64,000 bases of DNA from Spinacia oleracea (taxonomy: Eukaryota; Streptophyta; Magnoliopsida; Caryophyllales; Amaranthaceae). The notes below the pieces were generated by a model that was not told where the DNA came from, made no database searches, and saw only the letters and a list, made by a program, of their open reading frames with translations. Made by a program: the position numbers and the translations under genes. The stretch is taken from NCBI RefSeq assembly GCF_020520425.1, contig NC_079487.1, positions 131,586,385 through 131,650,384 of the forward strand, in the 5' to 3' direction. Shown one piece after another: positions 9,957 through 19,968 of the stretch. Position 1 is the stretch's first letter. Each line of letters opens with the position of its first letter.

Positions 9957-10425
9957 CGATTTCCTTCAATATTGCATAAAGATTCAATAATTCTCAAAAT
10001 ACGTTATTTTCTAACTTAATTCCCACCGTACCGTCCACGTCAGCAAGGGAGAAAGAAAAGTATTTTTTTTTCCGGTTTAGCGTTGAACCGCCATCTGAGA
10101 TGACGGTTTTGTTTTAAAGCAAACCGTTATCTCAGATGGTGGTTCAATGGTATAGATAGCGGTTTGCTTTAATGGTATAAACCGCTATCTAAGATAGTGA
10201 TTTGCTTTAATACAAAACCGCGCGGTTTTATAAGGGTTAACCGCTACTAGAGGTGGCGGTTCATTAAATACATAAGCCGTTATTTCAGATAGCGATTTAT
10301 CGTAGATTTTATAAAAAAAAATTAGACCGGCTTTCTTGCTGACGTAGACGGTAAAGTGGGAAATAAGTGAAAAAGTAGCGTATTTTGGGAATTTACGAAT
10401 CATCAAGCATTATTGAAGGAAATCG
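9957..10425. mobile_element. Long-TIR MITE with internal palindrome array
   Basis: The left arm (about 9957-10050, beginning cgatttccttcaata) and right arm (about 10330-10425, ending ttgaaggaaatcg) are imperfect inverted repeats of roughly 95 bases; both contain the pair gacgtcagcaag / cttgctgacgt. Between them lie about seven variants of a short palindrome resembling accgctatctaagatagcgg. Long arms suggest a Mutator-like or fold-back element. No clear target duplication was found, so the superfamily is uncertain. Confidence 0.72.
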
Positions 10426-10429
10426 CTCT

Positions 10430-11249
10430 AAAACCCATAAATGTAATGACAGCATATATAGTGAGCAAAGAGCAATATACACTCGTTTAGTTGTGTTAAT
10501 GTGTTATGCATGGTTAATTGGCTTCGAATTCTCTAATGTAGGAAGTAGGAAAGAATGAAGGATATGTTTCACTAAGGTTGTGTGTTGTGGACTTGTGGTA
10601 CAGTGGTAGTACTTTTCACATGAGGCATGCTTAATTCCTTACCAACATACGAAGTAATGTTTCTTAAACAATAAACATATCAAAGTTAAAGATTTGGTAA
10701 TTCCCCTTTCCAAATTGGATTGGACATTTGGACTTCAACTTTTAATACGTCATTCCCCTAGATGAATGACGTACGTTTTTTTTAATGACGGGAAATGAAT
10801 GATACCTTGCTTCCATAATGCGACGAACATGTAACTCCCTCTGTTTTTTCAAATGTTACACTTATCAGAATCAACAATTTTTTTATCAAATTTTATATTT
10901 CTCTGCCATTACTAGCATCATTGTTTTTCTTACATTAAATATATCATGTATGCTTTCTACTCCGTATTTAAGAATATTATTTCACGCATTTGTTCATTTC
11001 GCTCGCTCCGTATTTTCAAACGACTCAATTCCATTTATCACTCTCAAAAGTCTTGTTTTGATTGAGGTCCCTTAACTGGGCTGGACAGATTGAGGAAAGT
11101 CCTTTATATACAAACCTATATTAAGGAATAAATGGAGGAAAGCCCAATACTTAAAAGCTAAACCCAATACAATAATAGGAAATGTACCAACAAATATACG
11201 AAGTGGGACTGTGGGAGTACTCCATAAATTTTAATTTGAGATTAAGTTT
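10430..11249. other. Intergenic, no gene recognised
   Basis: AT-rich. A lone ctccctctgttttttc near 10838 resembles a Stowaway end, but I found no partner end. Confidence 0.5.
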
Positions 11250-11265
11250 TAGTCGATAAAATAAT

Positions 11266-11355
11266 ATAAATTACAAATGAGGGTGGGGGGATTCGAACCT
11301 GACACCTATTGTACACAGGCCCTCAGTCTTAACCACTAGGCCAAGACATCATTGG
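11266..11355 (-). mobile_element. tRNA-like SINE (family 2), 90 bp
   Basis: On the minus strand it reads ccaatgatgtcttggcctag then tggttaagac (A-box TGGCCTAGTGG) and caggttcgaatcccc (B-box), followed by a short AT tail. The near-identical 16-mers tagtcgataaaataat (11250-11265) and tagtcggtaaaataat (11356-11371) flank it as a duplication with one mismatch. A second copy is at 15281. A plain tRNA gene is ruled out because no acceptor stem pairs and a retroposon duplication is present. Confidence 0.75.
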
Positions 11356-11685
11356 TAGTCGGTAAAATAATTTAATGAACACATTTTATATGATGACACT
11401 AAGTCAGTAAATAAAAATCCTAAAAAACCTCACTATTTTCCTTGATTTAAAAAATGAACAATCCATTTCTTTTAGGAAATGTAGAGGTTCCTCGGTTCCT
11501 TCCCTTTGTATTTGGTTAATTACTGAATTAACAATTTAACATACTTCGTATTAGGTTGAGCCGTTGAGGTCACCCAATAATCTCCATTCTTCAATAGGCA
11601 ATACGGAGTAGCTGCTAATAAACGTTTTTTCCAAAGCCCGTATTAAACCAATAATAATTGGGCCTTTTATGAGCAGTAGCCTCAC

Positions 11686-11735
11686 AAGTCACACTCTTTA
11701 ATTCCATCAAAAAAAAAAGTCACACTCTTTAATTC
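11686..11735 (+). mobile_element. Poly(A)-only retroposition scar with 19-bp TSD
   Basis: The 19-mer aagtcacactctttaattc occurs at 11686-11704 and again at 11717-11735. Only 12 bases (catc plus an adenine run) lie between. This is the signature of target-primed reverse transcription that stopped almost at once. Confidence 0.7.
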
Positions 11736-11739
11736 TTAA

Positions 11740-12990
11740 CTGAAGATCCTTTAGACCGTTACCCAGGCCAAGCCTACTTAGGTAGTTCTTGTTATATGCT
11801 TAATACTAGCCTCGTTCTTAAGCCTTGTTTGGTTTATTTGGATTAAGAATTGAAGATGCATTTTATTAACCCGATTTTTGCGTATTCAACTAATATTTGT
11901 ATAAGTGCATTTTATATGAACTTATTTTAGTTGTAAAACTAGTGTGTGACTCGAACAATATCCCGGTTGCTGCATTGAATAGTTCAAAATTTAGATTTTC
12001 TTGAGCTTAATATTTAACCAAAATACATGTATTTCATAAAGTGAAAAACATCTATTAAGTGCGTCAACTACACGGACACACTACGTCATTTATTGTTCCA
12101 AATAATTTTTTAATAATTGATGCTTGAGAGACTTACAACATGTTTGTCCTATTGCTTTAATTATTATTATTTTCCAAAATTGTCCATAGAAAATCAAATG
12201 TCACATAAAAATTTAGTTGTTTGTTAAAAGTTACACTTCTTACCATCTTAACCAACTACAACTTATGTAATATCTTTCCTTATAAGCCTATATATTCTTT
12301 TTACAATAAGCAATACATTTAATAAAAGTGATTGCAAAAAAAGAAATGATTACTTAATTCATAAATGTACAATTATTATTTTGAAGAAAAGGATCCGACT
12401 TTGTTTAGATTTTTGGATGTGGGGTTAAATCGGGGAGGTTGTTGATCGGCCACTAATCTTATGTCACCACCGAAATTTGGTGATGATACCATCTCTACGT
12501 GCATATATTTTTTTTTAAAAAACCCGAATAAAAGTCAAAATTCGGGGAAAACGCCCGGGTTACATACTAGTTTATTTATAAATTAATGTGAAAAAAAAAA
12601 CTAGTCGTGTGTTCGAAACTCATTGAACTGATTTTTGGTTGTCTTTCTTTGTTCCTTGAAAACATGTTCAATTATCTTAGACATGCAATTTTAAATAAAA
12701 TCATAGAGTGTAACTTTTGAGGGAACGGGGAACGTTTGATTTTTTTTAATACTTTTTTACGCAACATCCATAAATCACTTTAATAATTTATAAAGAGGAA
12801 AGGGAGTGTGATTTTTGGAGAACTGGAGAGAGAACTAATTTTTACGGAGAAGAGAGTGTGACTGTTTAAGTATTAGATTTGGTAGAATTGTGATTGTGAT
12901 AAATGGGCTTTTATGGGCCTTTAGTTGATACTTGATAGACCAAGAAACTTGAGTTACGAAGGGTAATCTCAAGGTCCATTACCCAAGCCT
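11740..12990. other. Intergenic, no gene recognised
   Basis: AT-rich, with no domain in any frame and no transposon ends that I could pair. Confidence 0.5.
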
Positions 12991-12994
12991 AGTT

Positions 12995-13047
12995 AAGTAT
13001 CTTGGTTTTTTTTTTTTTTTTTTTTTTGGTGCTTAAAGTATCTTGGT
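12995..13047 (-). mobile_element. Second poly(A)-only retroposition scar (minus strand)
   Basis: The 12-mer aagtatcttggt occurs at 12995-13006 and 13036-13047. Between them is a thymine run of about 21 bases plus ggtgctta, that is, a poly(A) tail on the minus strand preceded by a few bases. Confidence 0.68.
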
Positions 13048-13496
13048 ATTAATAGCCTCCTTTTGTATTTTCATGTGCGGATAATTATTCAGCCCGTTTG
13101 AATTATAGACGATTTAGCTATTTAAATCAATATAAATTTAACACGTAGTAGATGGATTAATCATATGCATTATACTTGGTATTAAAAGACGTCTCTACGA
13201 GACTACGAGAGTTTATATTTCACGTGACGCTCTCCCTTATTAAATTTGAAAAAATGTAATCTACAAGATTTCAACTCATTGATTTCAAAGTTTAACACTG
13301 AAGATTTAACGGTTGGATCAAGTCATTCCTATTTAATACGAAGTATTATCCTTTGTAAAACAAAATTAATAAAGACAGATATAACAAAGATAAAGTTAAA
13401 AAAAGTGTGGTTTAATCATGAATTTTTACGTAAAGGCATGATTATGGTATTGATGTGATACGGAGTATAATACTTTGATACTAGCCATCAAAGTAA
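13048..13496. other. Intergenic, no gene recognised
   Basis: A short open frame at 13246-13458 has low-complexity Lys/Ile/Leu content and no recognised domain. Confidence 0.5.
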
Positions 13497-13505
13497 TGTA
13501 TCAAT

Positions 13506-14438
13506 TTTATTTTTTTTATTTTTTTTAAAAAAGGTAAGAAAAAAGACTTAGGTTCCCCTTCGCACAAGGGTGAAACCTAAGCGGTCACTTTGAACAATAT
13601 TTTCTAAGTTAGGGCTAGAGTTCGGGGTGATACACATTGGTTCAACAATAAGATGTCCTACATTAGCTATCCAATCTGCTGCTCTATTTGCTTCACGGAA
13701 GATATGCTTGATATGGGTAGAGTGAAAATGCTGAAGAAGAGTCCTGCTATCTTGAATAATGTTTTGAAGCTTCCACGGGGGGTTCCAGATTCCTTTTAGC
13801 GAGTTGATCACAAGTAGGTTGTCACCTTCGATGTAGATGTCTTTGATATTTAGTTTGATAGCCTCTTGGATGCCCTTATGAAGGGCTAGGGCTTCTGCCA
13901 TGTAGACTTGCGAGTTACCCAGGTTAAAAGATTTGGCGATGACCGTATCTCCATTGTTGTTTCTGATGATGATACCTCCTGCTGCTGATGAGTCTTTTCG
14001 TGATCCGTCGAAGTTGAGTTTGAAGGCGCCCAGTGGGGGCGGGAACCACCGCACAAGAATGGGATGTGGGGTGGTTGGAAGAGAAGTGGAAGGATGATGA
14101 GTGTTGAAATGGTTACCTCTAAGTTGTTGTGAGTCAATCTGGAGTCTAAGCTCCCATTCTTTGAAGGTGTTAAGAGCTTTAAAATAACAGCGGCAAGGAG
14201 AAAGCTTATTGTTGGAGAACACTAAGGCATTCCTTTCCTTCCAAATAGTCCAGCAAACGGTAATGAACTTCCTGAGCGCAACTTGGTTCCGTCTAAGGTA
14301 GTCTAAAGTTTTGAAGAAATCCGTCATAGGGAAGGAGAAATCGAACCAATTTTTAGTTAGTCTATGCATCCAGACATTTTTTGTGTGTTCACAATTGAGA
14401 AAGAGATGATTAATATTCTCACTGGCATGGTATTATAT
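13506..14438 (-). mobile_element. 5'-truncated non-LTR retrotransposon (LINE)
   Basis: The minus-strand unit ends in a poly(A)-like tail (thymines at about 13506-13531 on the plus strand) and is flanked by the exact 9-mer tgtatcaat at 13497-13505 and 14439-14447. It retains only the last part of the second reading frame: the end of the zinc-binding zf-RVT region and an RNase H domain. Truncation at the 5' end is the usual outcome of LINE insertion. Confidence 0.85.
13548..14427 (-). CDS. LINE ORF2 C-terminal fragment with RNase H domain
   Basis: The frame is open from the element's 5' truncation, before the Met at 14369, and starts with SENINHLFLNCEHTKNVW, typical of the zf-RVT tail after reverse transcriptase. 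A linker and a plant-LINE RNase H fold follow: FKLNFDGSRK (first Asp), MAEALAL (Glu), IYIEGDNLLV (second Asp) and FREANRAADWIA (last Asp). These are the four acidic residues expected for metal-dependent RNA cleavage, and all are present without a stop. The fragment has no promoter or reverse transcriptase, so it is a dead piece of a mobile element. Its open frame suggests the insertion is not very old. Confidence 0.85.
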
Positions 14439-14447
14439 TGTATCAAT

Positions 14448-15280
14448 AGTTTACATATTTTTGATATTATATTGTACTACGTACCAATTAAATGTAAGTC
14501 TTTCTTCCCCATTCTCTTATTTCCTCTCTAAAAAATTTCTACTCCCTAATAAATAAATCCATTGTTTATTGGACCAAATTAAAGGATAACAATTTTATAA
14601 TCTTTCTTCAAACATGAAGGTTAATTTTAATTTTTGTCCAAATATGTCATACATAAAGGCGTTATAAATTACGATTATGTGAGAGGGATCAAACATGTAA
14701 CATAATTTTGAGATAATTTTTGTCTTTCCCATCCATATCTTATCGATAATATAAATGTTAGAGTAATTCTGTATATAAAAAAATAAATTGTTAAATATAC
14801 TGGCCAATCTATAAATAATATGCGGACTAGTCTTAGGCTCCAATATGATCCAATTTTCCTTGTTCTCTCGTGTTTTGGAAGTGTTTAATTTCAAGGTTGA
14901 TGTATCACTAACCTTCAAAGAAATGTATCTTACGTTGAAGTTTCAACAAAACTCTTGAAATTAATATTCCTATGACAAATTAAAAAAAAGATAAAGATAA
15001 AAGATAGGGTCCTCCATTAACACAAATAATTGAGTTAATTAGATTATTCTATATGTTATTAACTGGTTGCAATATGCATCCAATGAAGCTAGGGCCATAG
15101 ATAGGAATATATGCTAATGATACACTTTGAATGGTCATCTCTTTAAAGATTAAGTACTATTTCATTTTGTTTTTTAATTATTTGTTTCAACTTTATATAC
15201 TTTAGTCCTACTTGTCAAAGACAAAGACTTGCATAGGGTTGAAAACAACTTCCCTACTACCAACATTTTTTTTTATCACC
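14448..15280. other. Intergenic, no gene recognised
   Basis: AT-rich with no recognisable frame or paired repeats. Confidence 0.5.
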
Positions 15281-15535
15281 AACCAATGAGGTCTTCGTGT
15301 CACTTTTGGGTCAATTGGAAACAACTTCTCTGCAATTGTAGAGGTAAGGTTGCGTACATCCGACCCCTTTACCCCGCTTTTTGCGGGAGTCTCTTTAAGA
15401 CAATGGGGTAATAATAATGAATGATAATGATGAACCAATGAGGTCTTCGCCTACCGATTAAGATTTAGAGTCTGTGTACGTTAAGTTTCGGGTTCGAATC
15501 CCCTATTTCCATTTTTGTAATTTATATTATTCTTG
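15281..15535 (+). mobile_element. tRNA-like SINE (family 2) interrupted by another SINE
   Basis: After removing 15298-15432 and one duplication copy, the sequence aaccaatgaggtcttcg cctaccgattaag ... gggttcgaatcccc ... tttgtaatttatattatt lines up with the family 2 SINE at 11266-11355 (minus strand). The B-box ggttcgaatcc is intact at about 15490. Confidence 0.65.
15298..15432 (+). mobile_element. 5'-truncated SINE (family 3) with 17-bp TSD
   Basis: It contains the plant SINE 3' motif gaggtaaggttgcgtacatc followed by a short ccccgctttttgcggg hairpin and caatggggtaat with a tail of taatga-like repeats. It is flanked by the perfect 17-mer aaccaatgaggtcttcg (15281-15297 and 15433-15449). Confidence 0.82.
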
Positions 15536-15900
15536 TAGATCATTTGAGCCAGCAATAGTAAAAAAATACTCTGTAATTTTTTTTATCACCTACAGGCTAC
15601 ATCATCATCTATTCATCTCTTGACGACTTTGTCACCACTTCATGCATCACTTATATCACCTTATAATTCACCAAAATACTCATAATATGACTTTTATTAC
15701 TCTCTTAATTAATTACTAAATCTAAACATGCCCAAAATTAATGCGTAAGGATGAAGTTAGCTAGCTAAGGGCCAAAATTTGTAGCCTCCTACAATAATGC
15801 CAACCCTGTACATAATAGACCGAACAAGGCCATGGCTTCTTAAATTTGAAGGAATCACATTACATGTCAACCATGTTACGTCCTTAAAAGAAAATGGAAC
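15536..15900. other. Intergenic, no gene recognised
   Basis: AT-rich with nothing recognisable. Confidence 0.5.
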
Positions 15901-15906
15901 ACCAAC

Positions 15907-16718
15907 GGTTAGATCTGTCAAAATGGCCGGTCGGATCGGGTTTTAAAAAATTATTTTCAGGTTAATTTCTAAACGGTCACTTTCTGGTTCGGGTTTACAA
16001 ATACTTGTTCAAGATCGAGATTTTTTGGGTTCAGGTCGATCCAACGGGTTGAGATATTTTAAACGAGTATTATATTTTCATTAATTTAGGTAATAAATAT
16101 ACAATATTTGGTCACAAATTCACAAATTTTCCTAAACAAGTTTATATTTAAGTCAAACTCAACCATAAAATGACGTTTGATTCAAAATAAAATCATATTA
16201 CACCCAACAATTGTAACAACAACGTGTTTACGTACTACGCTTAAAATTCCTGATAATCTCATTTTATTACTATAAAATTAATGATTTTCAATCGGTCGGC
16301 TCAGAAATGGGTTCACTACAAGAATTTGTGTCTTTAACGACAACCTAATTACGACGGGTCAAAAATCCCGTCGCAAAAGTCCTTTTGCGACGGGCTAACA
16401 ACCAAACAAAGACGGGAACAACCGTCGCAAATGTGTTTTACGACGGGTTAACGACGGGATTTTCTATTAACGACGACCTCCTTTTATGACGGGTTCGCGA
16501 CAGGAAATCCCGTCATTAATCAACGATTATTGGCCTTTAGCGACGGGATTTCCCGTCGTTAATGGTACAATTTTTTGTAGTGGTTCGATCGGGTTTTGAC
16601 CCATTATATACTCTTCGGGTTGCTCGGATTCGGATAAAATCGGGCAGGTCACAAAATCTTGTTCAAGACCCAGTATTTTCGGGTCGGTTTTCGGATCGGG
16701 TCAATTTTTGAGAGATCT
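15907..16718. repeat. Putative DNA transposon with gatcgggt-rich interior, split by a CACTA element
   Basis: The left end ggttagatctgtcaaaa and right end ttttgagagatctacc are near-inverted repeats, and accaac occurs just outside both (15901-15906, 16719-16724). The interior has many cgggt / gatcggg motifs on both sides of the nested CACTA-type element at 16314-16582. The superfamily is not assigned. Confidence 0.5.
16314..16582. mobile_element. Miniature CACTA element, 269 bp
   Basis: It begins cactacaagaatttgtg and ends aattttttgtagtg, with the 3-bp duplication gtt on both sides (16311-16313, 16583-16585). CACTA ends plus a 3-bp duplication define the EnSpm/CACTA superfamily. The interior consists of repeated cgacggg / cccgtcg motifs in both orientations and has no coding potential. 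Confidence 0.9.
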
Positions 16719-16724
16719 ACCAAC

Positions 16725-17080
16725 AGTATACATAAAGTGGTTAATCTTAGAACTTATTTGGTTCACTTGGTATATGAAGTACTCGTACGTAGCGTAAGAC
16801 ACTATGACTAATGAGTACTGTAGTCGTAATGAACACTTAGCACTTAATTAAGTTCATATAAATTAAAGTCAAATTAACAAAGTCAAGTATTCAACCACCC
16901 GTAGGATAATTATACAAGTGATTTAATTTTATTTTCCTCTCTTCTAGAGGTCCGTATGAGGATTTGCTATGTAAATAAGTGTATATGAGTTACCCTATAG
17001 CTTTCATATTAAATACGAAATACTTTGTATTAAACTTGTTGTACAAGGCTACAACAAGCTAATTAAGTCTTTGAAATTTA
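16725..17080. other. Intergenic, no gene recognised
   Basis: AT-rich with nothing recognisable. Confidence 0.5.
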
Positions 17081-17082
17081 TA

Positions 17083-17352
17083 CTCTCCCGTTTCAGATTA
17101 CTTGCAATAGTTTACGTGACACACTTTCCAATATAATAATTTGACTGTAAATATATGTATATTATTAAAAATATATAAAAAATATAGGATATTTGTAATA
17201 CATACATTTGGACTAATAATATAACAACATACAACACAATAACATTTTCTTTTTACGTAGTATATATATGAATAATTAAGTAAATATGGTCAACGTTAAC
17301 GTGTGAATAGTACAAAAGTTAAACTGTTGCAAAGATTTAGAAACGGATGAAG
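17083..17352. mobile_element. Stowaway-like MITE (family E)
   Basis: The ends ctctcccgtttcagattact and gatttagaaacggatgaag pair as inverted repeats, with caatagttt / aaactgttg further in, and TA flanks at 17081-17082 and 17353-17354. The element at 30721 looks related. Confidence 0.7.
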
Positions 17353-17734
17353 TATTTAGTAAACATCCCATTAATGAGATTTTACATTCATGTCACCAAA
17401 ACATTTAACAATATGATTATTCCACTAGATTTCCATGCAATAATTAATACTGGTTTTGCAAAATTAATTATTACTCAGTACTAGAAAGATAGGTTTCACT
17501 ACGTAGCTTTCCTCCTCAAGTACCTTTATCAAGTCCAAAATGTTGTTTTCTTTGACAAATACTAGAGTTGCCAAAGAAGCTAATTAAGACTGAACTGGCT
17601 TTACATAAAACCATATACATTTTCCAAATATCTAAAATACTTTTCTTAGCTCGCTGCTAAAAATATCTTCAACTTGTACATCAGCATCGTAACTTCAGCA
17701 ACCCCCGGGCTTCGTCGCCGCCTCGGCAATGCCC

Positions 17735-17762
17735 GTTGTTAATGGTACAATTTTTTGTAGTG
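17735..17762. mobile_element. Orphan end of a miniature CACTA element
   Basis: The bases ttaatggtacaattttttgt followed by agtg match the right end of the element at 16314-16582; the rest of the copy is missing. Confidence 0.6.
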
Positions 17763-18312
17763 TATGTGGCCATAGGAAGCTTAGGTCGTACGTCTCGTTT
17801 AATTAAAATTTGTAATTGTCACACAAAATATGGATTAGGTGATTGCAACCTACTTTAACGACATTGAGTATAAATGTTACATCATGGTAACTCCTACTTC
17901 GTTTGATCTATTTAGTCACTAAAGTTGATTTTGGTACAAAGTAGTTACAAATTTAGACAAACTGAACTTTTGTCGTACTTTAGACGATGCAATTTTGACA
18001 ATTTGAAATTAAATACGAGTAACTGATAACGTAAGAAAAAAGTATTCACTTTTTTGTAAGCAAGTTAGATTTCATAAAAACTGAAACATTCCATAATTAG
18101 CATGGTTGATTAACTCGATTACTCAATCAGTCGATTGGATGATCGATTGATCGAGCTTGACTACCAAAGCGGCAATGCTACTACTCTTACTTCCGATCCT
18201 CTCGTCAAAAGGATCGAATAGTATCTCTCAACTTTAAGGTCGTGAGATCGATCTAACTGTAAGGACATTTGGTGGCGAGGTACCTCATACAGTCATACTC
18301 ATACATAACCAA
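17763..18312. other. Intergenic, no gene recognised
   Basis: No coding pattern or paired repeat was seen. Confidence 0.5.
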
Positions 18313-18602
18313 CACTACAAGAAATTGTACTATTAACGACGGGAAATCCCGTCGCGAAAGGCCAATAATCGTTGATTAACGACGGGATTTCCTGTCGCGA
18401 ACCCGTCATAAAAGGTGGTCGTCGTTAATATAAATCCCGTCGTAAATCCGTCGTAAACTCGTCGTAAACCCGTCGTAAAAGGCATTTGCGACGGTTATTC
18501 CCATTATTGTTTGGTTGTTAGCCCCGTCGCAAAAGGCTTTTGCGACGAAATTTTTGACCCGTCGTAATTAGATTGTCGTTAAAGATACAAATTCTTGTAG
18601 TG
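18313..18602. mobile_element. Miniature CACTA element, 290 bp, second copy
   Basis: The ends are cactacaagaaattgt and acaaattcttgtagtg, with the 3-bp duplication caa at 18310-18312 and 18603-18605. It is related to 16314-16582 in opposite orientation, with an expanded run of cgtcgtaaa-type motifs near 18430-18480. Confidence 0.9.
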
Positions 18603-18605
18603 CAA

Positions 18606-19104
18606 CCAGCCTTATCCCCTTTTCTCCTATTTCTGGTGTGCCTTCTCATTAACTAATTGAATCCTGTCAACCTGTACGAGGTTCCTACTTATTAGAGTGT
18701 CTTCGATCTCCTTGATTGCATACCAAAAAAACACGGTTATGTTAACATCTATTTCCCCGCCATGAGACAACACGTACAAGTGATCGACAACGTTACGTGA
18801 GTGTCCTATATTTTGAGAAAAAGAAAAAGAAAAGAGAAAGAAAAAGAAAAGAGAAAGATACGTGAGTTTTTAAAGTTAAAACCTCCTTTAATTTTATGAA
18901 GAATTTCTATTTCACACATTTGTTTAGTAGTTTTACAATTTGGACTATGCATGTGTCGAGGACATTTGAAATGATGATTTGCAATGCAGCGTAGGTTTCA
19001 CGGTCCATATTTAATTATTTATCTACAACTACTACGCACGATTGCACGAACTCACGAAGTTAAAACAAATAAACAATGTCCGTTTAGTTTATTTTCATTG
19101 GGTG
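18606..19104. other. Intergenic, no gene recognised
   Basis: It includes a purine-only tract (gaaaaagaaaaagaaaagag-like) at about 18818-18858 and nothing else recognisable. Confidence 0.5.
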
Positions 19105-19106
19105 TA

Positions 19107-19623
19107 CTCCCTTTGTCCCTTAATACTCGCATTATTTTGACTTTTTGCACTATTTACATAATTCATTCTGACCCTATTTTATTTTTACTATATAAAAATA
19201 AATATTATTATATACTACCTCCGTTTCAAAAAGATCTTTACAGTTACTATTTGCACGAACTCCAATGCAATATTTAACTACTAATATATCCAATTTCGTA
19301 TGTAAAAAAATTATAAAAATTTGATATTCTGAAAATACATCCCGAGACCAATCTAACAAGATCTTACATGTAACGTTTTGATGTATATAATGGTGAGAAT
19401 TTACGGTCAAAGTTTTTATACTTTGGACACATTTTCCTAAGCGTAAAGAACTTTTTGAAACGGAGGTAGTAATATATTATTGGTTTCATCTAAATATATA
19501 TTTTCAAAATATTAATATTTTTATAAGTATTTATAATATGTAGTTAAAGATATTGATGGTCAAAGTTGAGCATTGGCAAACATATTCAGTCAAAACGGTG
19601 CGAGTATCAAGGGACGGAGGGAG
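19107..19623. mobile_element. Stowaway-like MITE (family C), split by a family B MITE
   Basis: The ends ctccctttgtcccttaatac and gagtatcaagggacggaggg pair as inverted repeats with TA flanks (19105-19106, 19624-19625). The interior matches the family C copy at 49762-50051 on both sides of the nested element at 19215-19469. Confidence 0.8.
19215..19469 (+). mobile_element. Stowaway-like MITE (family B), intact 255 bp
   Basis: The inverted ends ctacctccgtttcaaaaag and ctttttgaaacggaggtag have TA duplications at 19213-19214 and 19470-19471. It is the intact reference copy for the interrupted element at 2033-2630. Confidence 0.85.
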
Positions 19624-19839
19624 TATTTATTATTGGGATAGCTGGAAGTTCGTGCATACCTCCGATAATTATGGTCGTTCTTATGATCCAAACGAAAATG
19701 CGTAATAAAGTCGGGCTATTCAGTACATATAATTACCCATTAATTGTATTATCGTTATACTTTTACTGAGGAGTAAGTAATCTACTGACACTTTCTTGGT
19801 TTGTTTATTAATCATAGAGATAATATTATCCATAGTAAT

Positions 19840-19950
19840 ATTATCTCAACTGGGAGGGATGCTGCCCATCGAGGTACCCATGCAAACTCCCACGGGAGAT
19901 TACCTCGCCGAAGGCGGTGGGAACTCCTCGTAGTAGAACCAAAAAAAAAA
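19840..19950 (+). mobile_element. 5'-truncated SINE (family 1) with perfect 18-bp TSD
   Basis: The body from ctcaactgggagggatgc to tagtagaacc plus a poly(A) tail matches the 3' part of the SINE at 3475-3668. The 18-mer aatattatccatagtaat lies at 19822-19839 and 19951-19968. Confidence 0.92.
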
Positions 19951-19968
19951 AATATTATCCATAGTAAT

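Noticed and set aside
11266..11355. Possible tRNA gene with A and B boxes on the minus strand
   Set aside because: No acceptor stem closes, there is a 16-base flanking duplication, and a second retroposed copy exists at 15281; it is a SINE.
15478..15512. Perfect B-box ggttcgaatcc suggesting a tRNA gene
   Set aside because: It belongs to the interrupted family 2 SINE, with no full cloverleaf.
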